Origin: Thermoplasmata archaeon
GTDB lineage: Archaea > Thermoplasmatota > Thermoplasmata > Thermoplasmatales > Thermoplasmataceae
Direction: 5' to 3'
Length of the DNA: 45,468 bases
Assembly (NCBI GenBank): GCA_021846695.1
Contig: JAJZWN010000006.1
Location: 1 to 45,468, forward strand
Made by a program: the position numbers and the translations under genes. This document shows positions 34,736-43,330 of this stretch, piece by piece. The notes beneath the pieces were generated by a model. The model was given only the letters and a program-made list of their open reading frames with translations. It ran no database searches and was not told the DNA's origin. Each line of letters opens with the position of its first letter. Position 1 is the first letter of the stretch.

Positions 34736-36229
34736 TTATCCTTTGAATATTTGATCATACCAGTCTTTTCTTACCTTCCCTGTTAGATCAAAATATACAT
34801 GTTTTATATATGTAAATTCTTCCAGGGAATAGGGTGATAATGATGCCCCATGGCCACTTTCCTTATATCCTGCCCATGGCATTTCAGAGGGCACTACAAC
34901 ATGTTCATTGACCCAGACTGTTCCGAATCTTAAATCCCTTGTAGCTCTAATGGCTGTGGTAATATCCGATGTCCAGACAGAGGAACCGAGTCCATAAGTA
35001 ACGTCGTTGCTTCTTCTTATTGCATCATTATAATCCTTAAATTTTAATATGGTAAATACAGGGCCAAATATCTCCTCTTTTACAATTGCAGAATCCTCAT
35101 TCTCTGTGTAAATAAGTGCAGGGTTTATATAATAACCTTTTTCGTGGCCCGGTATCTCAGGCCTCTCTCCTCCTGAAAGCAATTTTCCGCCTTCTTTAAT
35201 CCCTTTTTCTATATATCCCTCAACCCTTTCTCTCTGGGTTTCAGATATTAATGGCCCCATATCAGTTGCCGGGTCCATCGGGTCCCCAATTCTTAATTTC
35301 TGTATCCTATTTTTCAACCTTGAAACAAATTTCTCGAACACCTCTTCCTGTATATAATACCTTGTTGAGTTTGCACAATCCTGGCCGTTGTTTACCAATC
35401 CGCCCACAATGGCACTTTCAACCGCAGCATCTATATTAGCATCTTTGAAAACTATAAACGGTGCCTTTCCGCCAAGTTCCAGTGAAACTTTTTTTAAATT
35501 GGAAGCAGCTAGTACTGACAGACGTTTTCCAACCTCTGTGCTACCGGTAAATGCTATCATGTCCAGCTTTTCGCTTTTTGCCATTTCCTCTCCGACAGAG
35601 CTGCCCGGACCTGTAATAACATTGAACACTCCATCCGGAATACCTGCTTCTTTCATTATATCCGCAAGCATAAGTGTTGTCAATGGTGTATAGCTGGCTG
35701 GTTTTACCACGACAGAATTGCCCATTGCAAGGGCAGGGAAAGCTCTCCAAACAACCATCATTAATGGATAATTCCATGGTGTTATAATCCCAATAGCCCC
35801 TATGGGCTCACGCCTTATTGCACTTGTCCCATCTGCAACATATTCATTCATTGCTTTCCCTTCAAGAATCCTGCAGGCTCCTGCCAGAAAACGTATGTTG
35901 TCTATGGTATATGGAATGTCATAACCGGATATCTGTTTTATACTTTTCCCGGAATTTTCAGTTTCAACTTTAATAAATTTATCCTGGTTCTGCTCTATAA
36001 GATCGGCTACTTTTAGAAGGACATTTGACCTATCACCGGGGGTGGCCCTGCTCCAGGCTCCTGAGTCAAATGATTTTCTTGCCGATTCTATAGCTTTCCT
36101 GACATCGTCTCTGGATGCAGATTGGACACTGGCAACAGCCAATCCTGTAGAGGGATTCAGTACTTTCAGAACCTGCTTCCCTGATGATTCTACCCACTCA
36201 CCATTTATAAACATTTTATATGTTTCCAT
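34736..36229 (-). CDS. NAD(P)-dependent aldehyde dehydrogenase
   Basis: A 497-residue ALDH superfamily enzyme. Visible motifs are TPWNYPLMMVVWRAFPAL, GNSVVVKPASYTPL, FTGSTEVGK (cofactor), SLELGGKAPFIVFKD (general base Glu) and NNGQDCANSTRYYIQE with the catalytic Cys at about residue 295. This is the full family length and no motif is lost. It oxidises an aldehyde to an acid in the cytoplasm. It is the second gene of an operon with an iron-type alcohol dehydrogenase, ending the alcohol-to-acid path; the aldehyde is unknown. Start ATG 36229 follows the ADH stop by five bases. Confidence 0.88.
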   Translation of the reverse strand: METYKMFINGEWVESSGKQVLKVLNPSTGLAVASVQSASRDDVRKAIESARKSFDSGAWSRATPGDRSNVLLKVADLIEQNQDKFIKVETENSGKSIKQISGYDIPYTIDNIRFLAGACRILEGKAMNEYVADGTSAIRREPIGAIGIITPWNYPLMMVVWRAFPALAMGNSVVVKPASYTPLTTLMLADIMKEAGIPDGVFNVITGPGSSVGEEMAKSEKLDMIAFTGSTEVGKRLSVLAASNLKKVSLELGGKAPFIVFKDANIDAAVESAIVGGLVNNGQDCANSTRYYIQEEVFEKFVSRLKNRIQKLRIGDPMDPATDMGPLISETQRERVEGYIEKGIKEGGKLLSGGERPEIPGHEKGYYINPALIYTENEDSAIVKEEIFGPVFTILKFKDYNDAIRRSNDVTYGLGSSVWTSDITTAIRATRDLRFGTVWVNEHVVVPSEMPWAGYKESGHGASLSPYSLEEFTYIKHVYFDLTGKVRKDWYDQIFKG

Positions 36230-36234
36230 TGTAA

Positions 36235-37479
36235 TTACCTTACCTGGTTTTCCAGTGTCCCATCATACATATTCTGTATTAGCCTGATAGAATTTTCTTT
36301 TGTGAGCCTTCTGGGATTAAATCTGGGGAGATCGTAGAGTTTCTGCCTTGATGAAAATATATAATCACCAAATTTTTCAATATCCGATGCTGGGAAATTT
36401 ATATCCTTCAGTGTTGTAGGCATTTCCAGGTCTTCAAGCAGCTGGATTATTGCCGGTGGAATCTTTGATGCCACGACTCTTGCCGATTCTCCTTTATAAC
36501 GTATATTGAATATCCTCGCAAGTGAGCTTATTTTGTTATAGGCAGCAGATATGTTGAAATCCAGTATGTATGGCAATGCCATGCCTACTGCAACACCGTG
36601 TATTGCTCCGTATTTTGGCCCAAAAGCTTCGCCAAGGCAATGCCCGAGAACCGATGGCCCGGCCACCCATGGGAATGTGATTACCATACCACCAAGCATA
36701 GCGGACATTGACATTGCCGACCTTGCCTCAATATTAGAAGGATCATTATAAGCTGTTCGTAAATTTCTAAAAATCAATGACGCAGCCTTTGTGGCTATGC
36801 CATCAGAAATAGGATTTGCTTCTTTGCTGATTAATCCCTCCACATTGTGCGCAAGGGCATCCATTCCACTTGCTGCAGTAGTCCTGGGGGGTGCACTAAC
36901 ATTCAGTACAGGGTCTACTATTGCAGTATCTGCAAGAAGGTTGCTGCTGGCTGCCCATGTTTTATACATGGATTCCCGGTTTATAACAACGGACATGTTT
37001 GAAACTTCGCTTCCTGTTCCCCCTGTTGTGGGTATTAAAATCTTGGGAAGCCCTGGATTTTTAAATTTATCCTCGACTGGCGTTAAGTATTCTGCAGGCT
37101 CTCCCTTATTGGTTACCATGGATGCCACCATCTTGCTGGTATCAAGCACGCTCCCTCCACCCACTGCAACCACCGAGTCAAATTTTCCATTGCTTCTTGC
37201 AAATTCTACTGCATTCACGATGTTATCCATTGTAGGTTCATTGGAAATTTTATCGTAAACTTCGTACTTTATCTGAGATTTGGAAAGTGATTTTTCAATG
37301 TTGTCCAGCAACCCGAATTTGTAAACATTAGGATCAGTTACAATTATGGTATTTTTCTTTCCGATTTCTTTTAACTGTTCGCCAACGAGCATGGATTGCC
37401 CCACACCGAATAAAATACGTTTTACCTGGTCAAATTTCAATTCATTATTATAAGTATATCTGTTTTCAAAATCATCCAT
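36235..37479 (-). CDS. Iron-containing alcohol dehydrogenase
   Basis: A 414-residue group III ADH. The nucleotide site is VVAVGGGSVLDTSKMVA and the metal region shows PTTGGTGSEVSNMSVV, SGMDALAHNVEGLIS (His ligand), PSVLGHCLGEAFGPKYGAIHGVAVGMALP (His ligands). The first iron ligand Asp lies in AIVDPVLN. It oxidises an alcohol, or reduces an aldehyde, with NAD(P). It is first in the operon with ALDH and its TATA-like box is at 37501-37508. The family includes many specificities, so ethanol, butanol or glycerol-type substrates are all possible. Confidence 0.88.
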   Translation of the reverse strand: MDDFENRYTYNNELKFDQVKRILFGVGQSMLVGEQLKEIGKKNTIIVTDPNVYKFGLLDNIEKSLSKSQIKYEVYDKISNEPTMDNIVNAVEFARSNGKFDSVVAVGGGSVLDTSKMVASMVTNKGEPAEYLTPVEDKFKNPGLPKILIPTTGGTGSEVSNMSVVINRESMYKTWAASSNLLADTAIVDPVLNVSAPPRTTAASGMDALAHNVEGLISKEANPISDGIATKAASLIFRNLRTAYNDPSNIEARSAMSMSAMLGGMVITFPWVAGPSVLGHCLGEAFGPKYGAIHGVAVGMALPYILDFNISAAYNKISSLARIFNIRYKGESARVVASKIPPAIIQLLEDLEMPTTLKDINFPASDIEKFGDYIFSSRQKLYDLPRFNPRRLTKENSIRLIQNMYDGTLENQVR

Positions 37480-37500
37480 TAAAATATATATTAAATGTGA

Positions 37501-37508
37501 ATATAATT
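37501..37508 (-). promoter_or_regulatory. TATA box of the ADH-ALDH operon
   Basis: On the minus strand AATTATAT is centred about 25 bases before the ATG at 37479. Confidence 0.5.
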
Positions 37509-37594
37509 TTTTTGTTTGGAATTTAACTCATTACTGAAAACCAATTAATATAACGGCATAGTTAATTGATGAAAATTCTAAGATTTAGATAATA

Positions 37595-37603
37595 TTTATA
37601 TTA
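37595..37603 (+). promoter_or_regulatory. TATA box of pyrophosphatase
   Basis: TTTATATTA is centred about 25 bases before the ATG at 37623. Confidence 0.55.
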
Positions 37604-37622
37604 AATAGAACAATAACAAATT

Positions 37623-38129
37623 ATGAAATTTAATGTTCAGACAGAAAATTTCCCTGAATCTTTCTATGTATTTATAGAAATTCCCCAGGGAGGAAACACA
37701 AAGCTTGAATATAAATTTGATGTGGAAAATATAGTTTTAGATAGGATACTTTTCACATCAATGGTATACCCGACAAATTACGGGTTTGTGCTTAACACAA
37801 AAGCAAAGGATGAGGACCCACTGGATGTCCTTGTTATTTCATCTGTACCTATACCTTCGGGTACCATAGTTAAATGCAGGGCTATCGGAATAGCTGAAAT
37901 GAGCGATGAGGAAGGTTCTGACAATAAGGTCATAGCGGTACCGCTGGATAAGGTGGATCCAATGTCTAAAGAATACACTGACATAAAGGATGTCCCTGAT
38001 GCCGTTAAAGATAAGATAAAGCATTTCTTCCAGCACTATAAAGAACTGGAAAAGGGCAAATTTATGACCTTCCATGATTTCAAAGGAAAAGATGAGGCCA
38101 TTAAGCAAATTAAAGAATCTCTTCTTTGA
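37623..38129 (+). CDS. ppa: Inorganic pyrophosphatase, soluble class I
   Basis: A 168-residue family I pyrophosphatase. It has the N-terminal EIPQGGNTKLEYKFD, then MVYPTNYGFV, the metal-binding DEDPLDVLV (family signature D-x-D-P-x-D) and the C-terminal HFFQHYKELEKGKF. Length and motif order are those of archaeal PPases. It drains pyrophosphate made by polymerisation and activation reactions. Monocistronic, divergent from the ADH operon. Confidence 0.95.
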   Translation: MKFNVQTENFPESFYVFIEIPQGGNTKLEYKFDVENIVLDRILFTSMVYPTNYGFVLNTKAKDEDPLDVLVISSVPIPSGTIVKCRAIGIAEMSDEEGSDNKVIAVPLDKVDPMSKEYTDIKDVPDAVKDKIKHFFQHYKELEKGKFMTFHDFKGKDEAIKQIKESLL

Positions 38130-38427
38130 TAAATTAATCTAATTCCAATAAAATATCTCTCAATTTTGTTATTTTTATATTTTCAGATGGTAATTCCCTG
38201 GTCGCATAAAGAATTTTTAGCTAAGTATTTAAAAAATTTCCATGATGTTGTTTATCATATATTATATAAAAATTACCTTTTTATTTTCGCATGATATGCG
38301 ACAGCTAATCCTTTAAAATAAACGTATTTTTATAATTTTTCAATTATGGAAATTTTCGATAATTAACATTCGCGTATATATGCTTTTTCATGAATATTTA
38401 AATATAAGTATGCAATAAACAACTATT
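38130..38427. other. 298-base gap with a small palindrome and a promoter
   Basis: No gene is seen. TCGCAT-GAT-ATGCGA at 38287-38301 or so is a perfect six-base inverted repeat, a possible regulator site for the permease that follows. The permease TATA box is at 38394-38404. Confidence 0.4.
38394..38404 (+). promoter_or_regulatory. TATA box of the 38428 permease
   Basis: ATATTTAAATA is centred about 27 bases before the ATG at 38428. Confidence 0.6.
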
Positions 38428-40104
38428 ATGGAAAACTCTAATACTATGAAACACAATATAATAAAACGAAAACCAAGGCTTAAAAAAGACCTGACATTTA
38501 ATCAAATGCTTATGGTTGGCCTGGTAGGTGCATTTGGTAACGGAGCATTATTTGGAACAGTTGCTATGATAACTATCGCAGGCCCCGAAGCTATTCTTGC
38601 TTTTATACTGGGTGCTGCTATATATTCCCTGATAGGATTGACATACATGGAACTTGGAGTTACCTACCCGGAGGCAGGTGGCCCAACGAGATATTCCATT
38701 TATACACATGGGCGATGGACAAACATCATAAATGCCATGTCCGATATTATCTGGTACCTGTTTATACCGCCGGTTGAAGTAATCTCCATAATAGCAGGCA
38801 TAAATTATTTTGACCCCATATTCCTGGCTTCAAGCGGGGCTCCTACATATATTGGCGTTGCACTGGGGCTTGCGCTTATGCTCGGGCTAATTCCATTTAA
38901 CTATTACGGAATAAAGCAATTCGGAAAATCTTCACTATATACCGGTGCTGTTAAAATATTCTTTTACCTGTCAATGTCCCTTGGACTGGTATTCTTTGCC
39001 TTTGATTATGCGAATTTCTATAAATATGGCTTTGCCCCATACGGAGTTGCTATTCCTCTATTCTCTATAATGCCCTACGCCATGTATGATTTCGGAGCTA
39101 TACGGGTGATACCTGACCTTGCTGAGGAAACAAACAACAGAAGCAAAATGCCAAGGGCAATAGGTATGGTTCTATTATTTGAAACATTAATATACATAAG
39201 TGTAGCCTTTGCTATTACAATGGGGACAAACTGGTCCCTGATAGGTGTAATACCCGGAAACTTCCTGGGTGTGCAGGCAGCTTTCCATGGAAATAATCCA
39301 TTTTTCTTGCTGTCGAAACCATTTCCATTTGTATTTATAGCTGCTGTAATTACTGGAGTATTAGCTCCATTTGTTACGGGTTATATTTACCTTGGTTCAG
39401 GAACAAGAGTCCTATTCTCTATGGGAAGATCCGGTTATGTATCAAATAAATTAAAAAATATAGAAAGCAAGCACTCAATACCATTATGGTCTTTGATTGT
39501 ATTCGCAGTAGTCGGTGTAGTGCTTGTATTCGTGACTGCACCGGTACCCAGCATATATACATTTATAGACGATGCAACTGCGGCTGGATACATAGGGCTG
39601 ATAACCAATCCAATAGCCCTTATGGTAACAAGGAGACAGGGAATAACAAAAAAGAAAGATATGGTACGTGGAATGAGCATAATAGCACCACTTGCTACAG
39701 CCGGTTCCGCTTTAATTGTGTTCTGGACAGGATGGCCATCTGAACCCTATGCTGTGATACTTATAGCAGCTGGGGCAGTGCTGTTCGGTGCGCTTTCAAA
39801 GGTAAAAATAGGTGCAAAAAATGCCCTGTGGTACGTATTCTTTATAGGATTCGCAACTTTTATGGTAGCTACCAGCCACGATGGATTGACATCTGCTGTA
39901 TTTCCGCAATATTTTTCATACATACAGGGAACTATCATAACCTTTATAGTGGGACTCTTTGTAATCTATCCGCTTGGTGTGCTATCTGGCTTTAAAAAGC
40001 AGTTTATACACAAAGACTTTACTGAGCAGCTATACACAAAAGAGGGCGAAGCCGATTGGAAAGATAGCCAGAATAGTAAACAGGAAGCGAAGGAGTTCCA
40101 GTAA
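38428..40104 (+). CDS. APC-family amino acid permease
   Basis: A 558-residue membrane protein with 12 or more helices and a short charged tail. Typical APC features are the N-terminal LTFNQMLMVGLVGAFGNGALFG, EAGGPTRYSIYTHG, and the loop RVIPDLAEETNNRSKMPRAIG. It belongs to a different APC subgroup from the permeases at 710 and 33298 and lacks the CBS tail of the one at 19216. A GntR-type regulator follows 66 bases later in the same direction; the regulator has its own TATA box, but regulation of this permease is a fair guess. Substrate unknown. Confidence 0.85.
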   Translation: MENSNTMKHNIIKRKPRLKKDLTFNQMLMVGLVGAFGNGALFGTVAMITIAGPEAILAFILGAAIYSLIGLTYMELGVTYPEAGGPTRYSIYTHGRWTNIINAMSDIIWYLFIPPVEVISIIAGINYFDPIFLASSGAPTYIGVALGLALMLGLIPFNYYGIKQFGKSSLYTGAVKIFFYLSMSLGLVFFAFDYANFYKYGFAPYGVAIPLFSIMPYAMYDFGAIRVIPDLAEETNNRSKMPRAIGMVLLFETLIYISVAFAITMGTNWSLIGVIPGNFLGVQAAFHGNNPFFLLSKPFPFVFIAAVITGVLAPFVTGYIYLGSGTRVLFSMGRSGYVSNKLKNIESKHSIPLWSLIVFAVVGVVLVFVTAPVPSIYTFIDDATAAGYIGLITNPIALMVTRRQGITKKKDMVRGMSIIAPLATAGSALIVFWTGWPSEPYAVILIAAGAVLFGALSKVKIGAKNALWYVFFIGFATFMVATSHDGLTSAVFPQYFSYIQGTIITFIVGLFVIYPLGVLSGFKKQFIHKDFTEQLYTKEGEADWKDSQNSKQEAKEFQ

Positions 40105-40140
40105 AAATTTAAATTTTTTAGTATTTTATGAACGTAATAA

Positions 40141-40148
40141 ATTTATAT
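40141..40148 (+). promoter_or_regulatory. TATA box of the GntR gene
   Basis: ATTTATAT lies about 25 bases before the ATG at 40171. Confidence 0.5.
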
Positions 40149-40170
40149 TATTATAGAATAACTATAACAT

Positions 40171-40554
40171 ATGGTAAAAGCTTTGGAAATTGTTATTGAT
40201 AGAAATTCTGAACAACCACTGTATTTGCAGATTTACAATCAGATAACATATAATATTTCAACAAAGAAATTAAATAAGGGTGATATACTGCCTTCATCCA
40301 GAACCCTTGCAGAAGTTCTAAATATCAACTTTCACACTGTTAACCAGGCATATCAAAAATTGCGCACCAATGGAATTATTGTTCTTGGAAAAAGCAAGAA
40401 ATATGTAATTGCAGATGGCAATAATTCGGAAAAAGGAACAAAATTAATTGAAAAAGAAAAGGATATGGTGAACGAGGCACTCGCAATGGGTTATACTGAG
40501 AATGATATAATTGAGAGCGTAAAAAGAATAATTTCTTCCATAAGGTCAGATTAA
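40171..40554 (+). CDS. GntR-family regulator, YtrA subtype
   Basis: A 127-residue protein. The winged helix is complete: SEQPLYLQIYNQITYNISTK, then GDILPSSRTLAEVLNINFHTVNQAYQKL (recognition helix) and the wing NGIIVLGKSKKYVI. The effector domain is missing; only a 45-residue helical tail remains, which defines the short YtrA subtype that dimerises through it. YtrA-type regulators often control nearby transporters, and the permease at 38428 is just upstream. It is convergent with the B12 radical SAM gene. Confidence 0.87.
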   Translation: MVKALEIVIDRNSEQPLYLQIYNQITYNISTKKLNKGDILPSSRTLAEVLNINFHTVNQAYQKLRTNGIIVLGKSKKYVIADGNNSEKGTKLIEKEKDMVNEALAMGYTENDIIESVKRIISSIRSD

Positions 40555-40657
40555 AATTAATCCACAATAACCTGTGGTGCAACAATATGCATGTATCCTG
40601 ATGCAATGGCAATTTTTATAAAAAGATGATATGATGAAGCCAGCAAGCAATCTACAT

Positions 40658-42256
40658 TTAACGCTTTATCATATAATACACATTTTTCTTTTTTCCCATA
40701 TCATAAATTATCTTATTTGAATTGGAAACAAGTTCCTCATGCCCTTCTTTTCCTATAAACCCATTCTTCTTCGAGTTCCAGTACATATCGTATGTTTCCA
40801 GCAAATGCCTAGGAAACTGTGCAATGCTCCGTAAATATTCAGGCATCATATCAACTATAAATTTTGTTCCGGTATCAATTAACTTTTTCTTTTTACCCGC
40901 CAGTTGCAATCCGGTAATCTTGCCCCTTAAAAATTTATAGATATAGAATGAATAGGATGCATAGAACTGCACCATCTGGTCAAGTACCGGGCCTACATGT
41001 GTTTTCATAACCGGTGTAAGGACATCAAATCTATCCCAATCCAGTGTGAAAAGCGACTTTTTCTCCAGTGCCTCATCGAATATTCTGGTACCCGGTAGCG
41101 GCGTATATATTGAAAACTGTAGGGCGTCAGCCCCAGCTCTTGCCAGTTCCCGTGAAAACCTGACCGTGGATCTTAAATCACGGTATCTTTCATATGGTGC
41201 ACCAACCATCATGCCAACTATGACAACAATGTCATTGCCGGATAGAATCTTAACTGCCTGCGCAGATTGCGGTGTAAATTCCCCCTTATGCATTTTCTTT
41301 AATATTTCTTCACTGCCAGATTCTACACCGAGGAATGAAATGCTCATTCCAGCCTTAGCGGCCTTTTCTATTAGCTCCGGATGGCGGGATGTTACATCGA
41401 CGCGCATCTGCACAATCCATGAAGTATTAAGATTCTTTTCCAGTATCATATCAAATAAAGCTTCCCTGTGTTTAACATTTGGCTCCACTATGAATATGTC
41501 ATCAGTAAAGAATATCCAGTTATACCCGTAACTTTTAGCGTTCTCCATTTCTTTTATAATACGTTCGTTGGATTTATTTCTCCAGGTATTTCCCCAGGTT
41601 GGCGTAACTGAACAGAAATCACAGCCATAGGGGCACCCGCGGGAAGTCTCCAGGCACATAACCCTGTCATCAGTGCCAAATACCTTGAATGTGTATTTAG
41701 ATGGATCAAGAAGTTCAAGTGGGGGCATCGGAAGCGTATCAAGATCCTGTATTAACTTTCTGGGCATTGTCCGCTTGATGCTTCCATCATCCCTGAAAAC
41801 TATTCCATTTATCTGATTGAAGCTTCTATTTTCCATTATTGCCATAGCTATATCATAAATAGTTTCATCTCCTTCACCCAGGACCGATATATCGAAGCCC
41901 GCTTCTATCAATTCCTCCGGAAGAAAAGTAGCATGGTGTCCACCTGCCACAAGAACTGTATCAGGTTTAGCTTTCTTAACACCACGGGCTATATACCCTG
42001 CATTATTGTGTGCAGCAGTGGCATGAAGTGTAATTCCCACCAGGTCAGGCTTAAAATCAAGAATCTGGCTTATGGCGTCATCCAGGGAGATATCATCTGC
42101 TTCCATGTCTATAATTTTTACTTCACTATCCGGTATCCTTTTGATTTCTCCTGCTAGAGCTAACAAACCCAGGGGTGCCGGAAGGAAACCCCATTTGTTC
42201 AAATATGCTGACCCGGTACGATTGCTGGGCCTAACGAAAACTGCCCTTAATGACAT
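40658..42256 (-). CDS. B12-binding radical SAM protein, candidate lipid-modifying enzyme
   Basis: A 532-residue protein. Residues about 1-165 are a Rossmann-like cobalamin-binding domain (DLVGITLHATAAHNN, AGGHHATFLPEELI, VLGEGDETI); the DxHxxG motif is absent, which is common in this class. The radical SAM barrel follows with MCLETSRGCPYGCDFCSVTP (C-x3-C-x2-C, about residue 210). The C-terminal 130 residues include a helical stretch with a possible membrane-near character. The order and length match cobalamin-dependent radical SAM lipid enzymes such as GrsA/GrsB, which form cyclopentane rings in GDGT lipids, but other methylases share it. Transcribed alone. Confidence 0.78.
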   Translation of the reverse strand: MSLRAVFVRPSNRTGSAYLNKWGFLPAPLGLLALAGEIKRIPDSEVKIIDMEADDISLDDAISQILDFKPDLVGITLHATAAHNNAGYIARGVKKAKPDTVLVAGGHHATFLPEELIEAGFDISVLGEGDETIYDIAMAIMENRSFNQINGIVFRDDGSIKRTMPRKLIQDLDTLPMPPLELLDPSKYTFKVFGTDDRVMCLETSRGCPYGCDFCSVTPTWGNTWRNKSNERIIKEMENAKSYGYNWIFFTDDIFIVEPNVKHREALFDMILEKNLNTSWIVQMRVDVTSRHPELIEKAAKAGMSISFLGVESGSEEILKKMHKGEFTPQSAQAVKILSGNDIVVIVGMMVGAPYERYRDLRSTVRFSRELARAGADALQFSIYTPLPGTRIFDEALEKKSLFTLDWDRFDVLTPVMKTHVGPVLDQMVQFYASYSFYIYKFLRGKITGLQLAGKKKKLIDTGTKFIVDMMPEYLRSIAQFPRHLLETYDMYWNSKKNGFIGKEGHEELVSNSNKIIYDMGKKKNVYYMIKR

Positions 42257-42396
42257 ACTATTAATATAATTTACAAATATTTACGTTTTATGCAGTATAT
42301 ACTATAACAATTATTTATAATCCAATGAATATAATATTGCTAAATCTCTTTTTGAATGGAATTATAGTTAAAACATTATACTGGTTTAAACACAAA

Positions 42397-42406
42397 TTTT
42401 ATTAAA
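42397..42406 (+). promoter_or_regulatory. TATA-like box of the 42426 gene
   Basis: TTTTATTAAA is centred about 25 bases before the ATG at 42426. Confidence 0.45.
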
Positions 42407-42425
42407 GCAAAAACAATTAAATTTT

Positions 42426-43316
42426 ATGATTACCTACGTAACGGAAGAGGATGTAAAATCAAATTTGAAAATGGGCGAATGCATTGAAGAGTTAAGAAAA
42501 GCCTTCAAATCTTACGGAAATGGTGCATCAGATGCCCATCCAAGGGATAGAATAATGAATAATAATAGCATGCTTAATACTATGCCAGGAGTTTATGGGG
42601 CTCGGCATTTAGCTGGATTAAAAACCTATTATGCAGGTCCATCCGGAATACATTTTGTAGTTATAATATTCAATACTGAGAAACCTGAAGATCTTTACAT
42701 ACTGGAGGCAAACACTCTGGGGCAGATCAGAACAGGAGCACTTGCTGCAATGGCCACTTCAGAGGTTGTCAAAGAAAGAGCCATAAATTTCACCTTAATT
42801 GGTTCGGGATTCCAGGCCGAATCACAGTTTCTGGCAATGAAAGAGATCTTTAATTTAAAGCATGCCCACGTATACTCAAAGAATCCCTCGCATTCGAAGG
42901 CATTTGCAGACAAATTTGGAATAGAGTCCGTTGATTCACTTGATGTTTTAAAGGAATCAGATGTCATTACAAGCATTACGAATAGCAATAGCCCTATATT
43001 CAACTATAGCCAGTTGCCTGAGAGGTACCATATAAACCTCGCAGGCTCAAATTTTCCTATCAGAAGAGAGGCTGCACCTGATGTACTGGACAACTCAGAC
43101 GTGGTGATAGTGGAAAATCTTGAACAGGCGATGAAAGAATCTGCAGAAATAATGGGGGTGCAGAAAAAGGAAAAAATAGTGGAGTTGAAGGATTATATGA
43201 TAAATAAAGGCAAATACCCCGGGAATAAAACTATATTCAAATCTATGGGTATAGGATTGGAAGATGTTGCAGCTGGTTATGTAATATTAAAAAATATGGG
43301 AATAATAAATTTCTGA
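42426..43316 (+). CDS. Ornithine cyclodeaminase / mu-crystallin family dehydrogenase
   Basis: A 296-residue protein, slightly shorter than the usual 320-350. The N-terminal half has DAHPRDRI and GLKTYYAGP (a Lys in the position that contacts substrate), followed by TGALAAMATSEV and the Rossmann site FTLIGSGFQAESQFLAM. Family members include ornithine cyclodeaminase and archaeal alanine dehydrogenase (Archaeoglobus), so the likely reaction is deamination of an amino acid with NAD. The exact substrate is open. It is convergent with the DUF2079 gene, 14 bases away. Confidence 0.83.
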   Translation: MITYVTEEDVKSNLKMGECIEELRKAFKSYGNGASDAHPRDRIMNNNSMLNTMPGVYGARHLAGLKTYYAGPSGIHFVVIIFNTEKPEDLYILEANTLGQIRTGALAAMATSEVVKERAINFTLIGSGFQAESQFLAMKEIFNLKHAHVYSKNPSHSKAFADKFGIESVDSLDVLKESDVITSITNSNSPIFNYSQLPERYHINLAGSNFPIRREAAPDVLDNSDVVIVENLEQAMKESAEIMGVQKKEKIVELKDYMINKGKYPGNKTIFKSMGIGLEDVAAGYVILKNMGIINF

Positions 43317-43330
43317 TTTTTTTATTGTTG

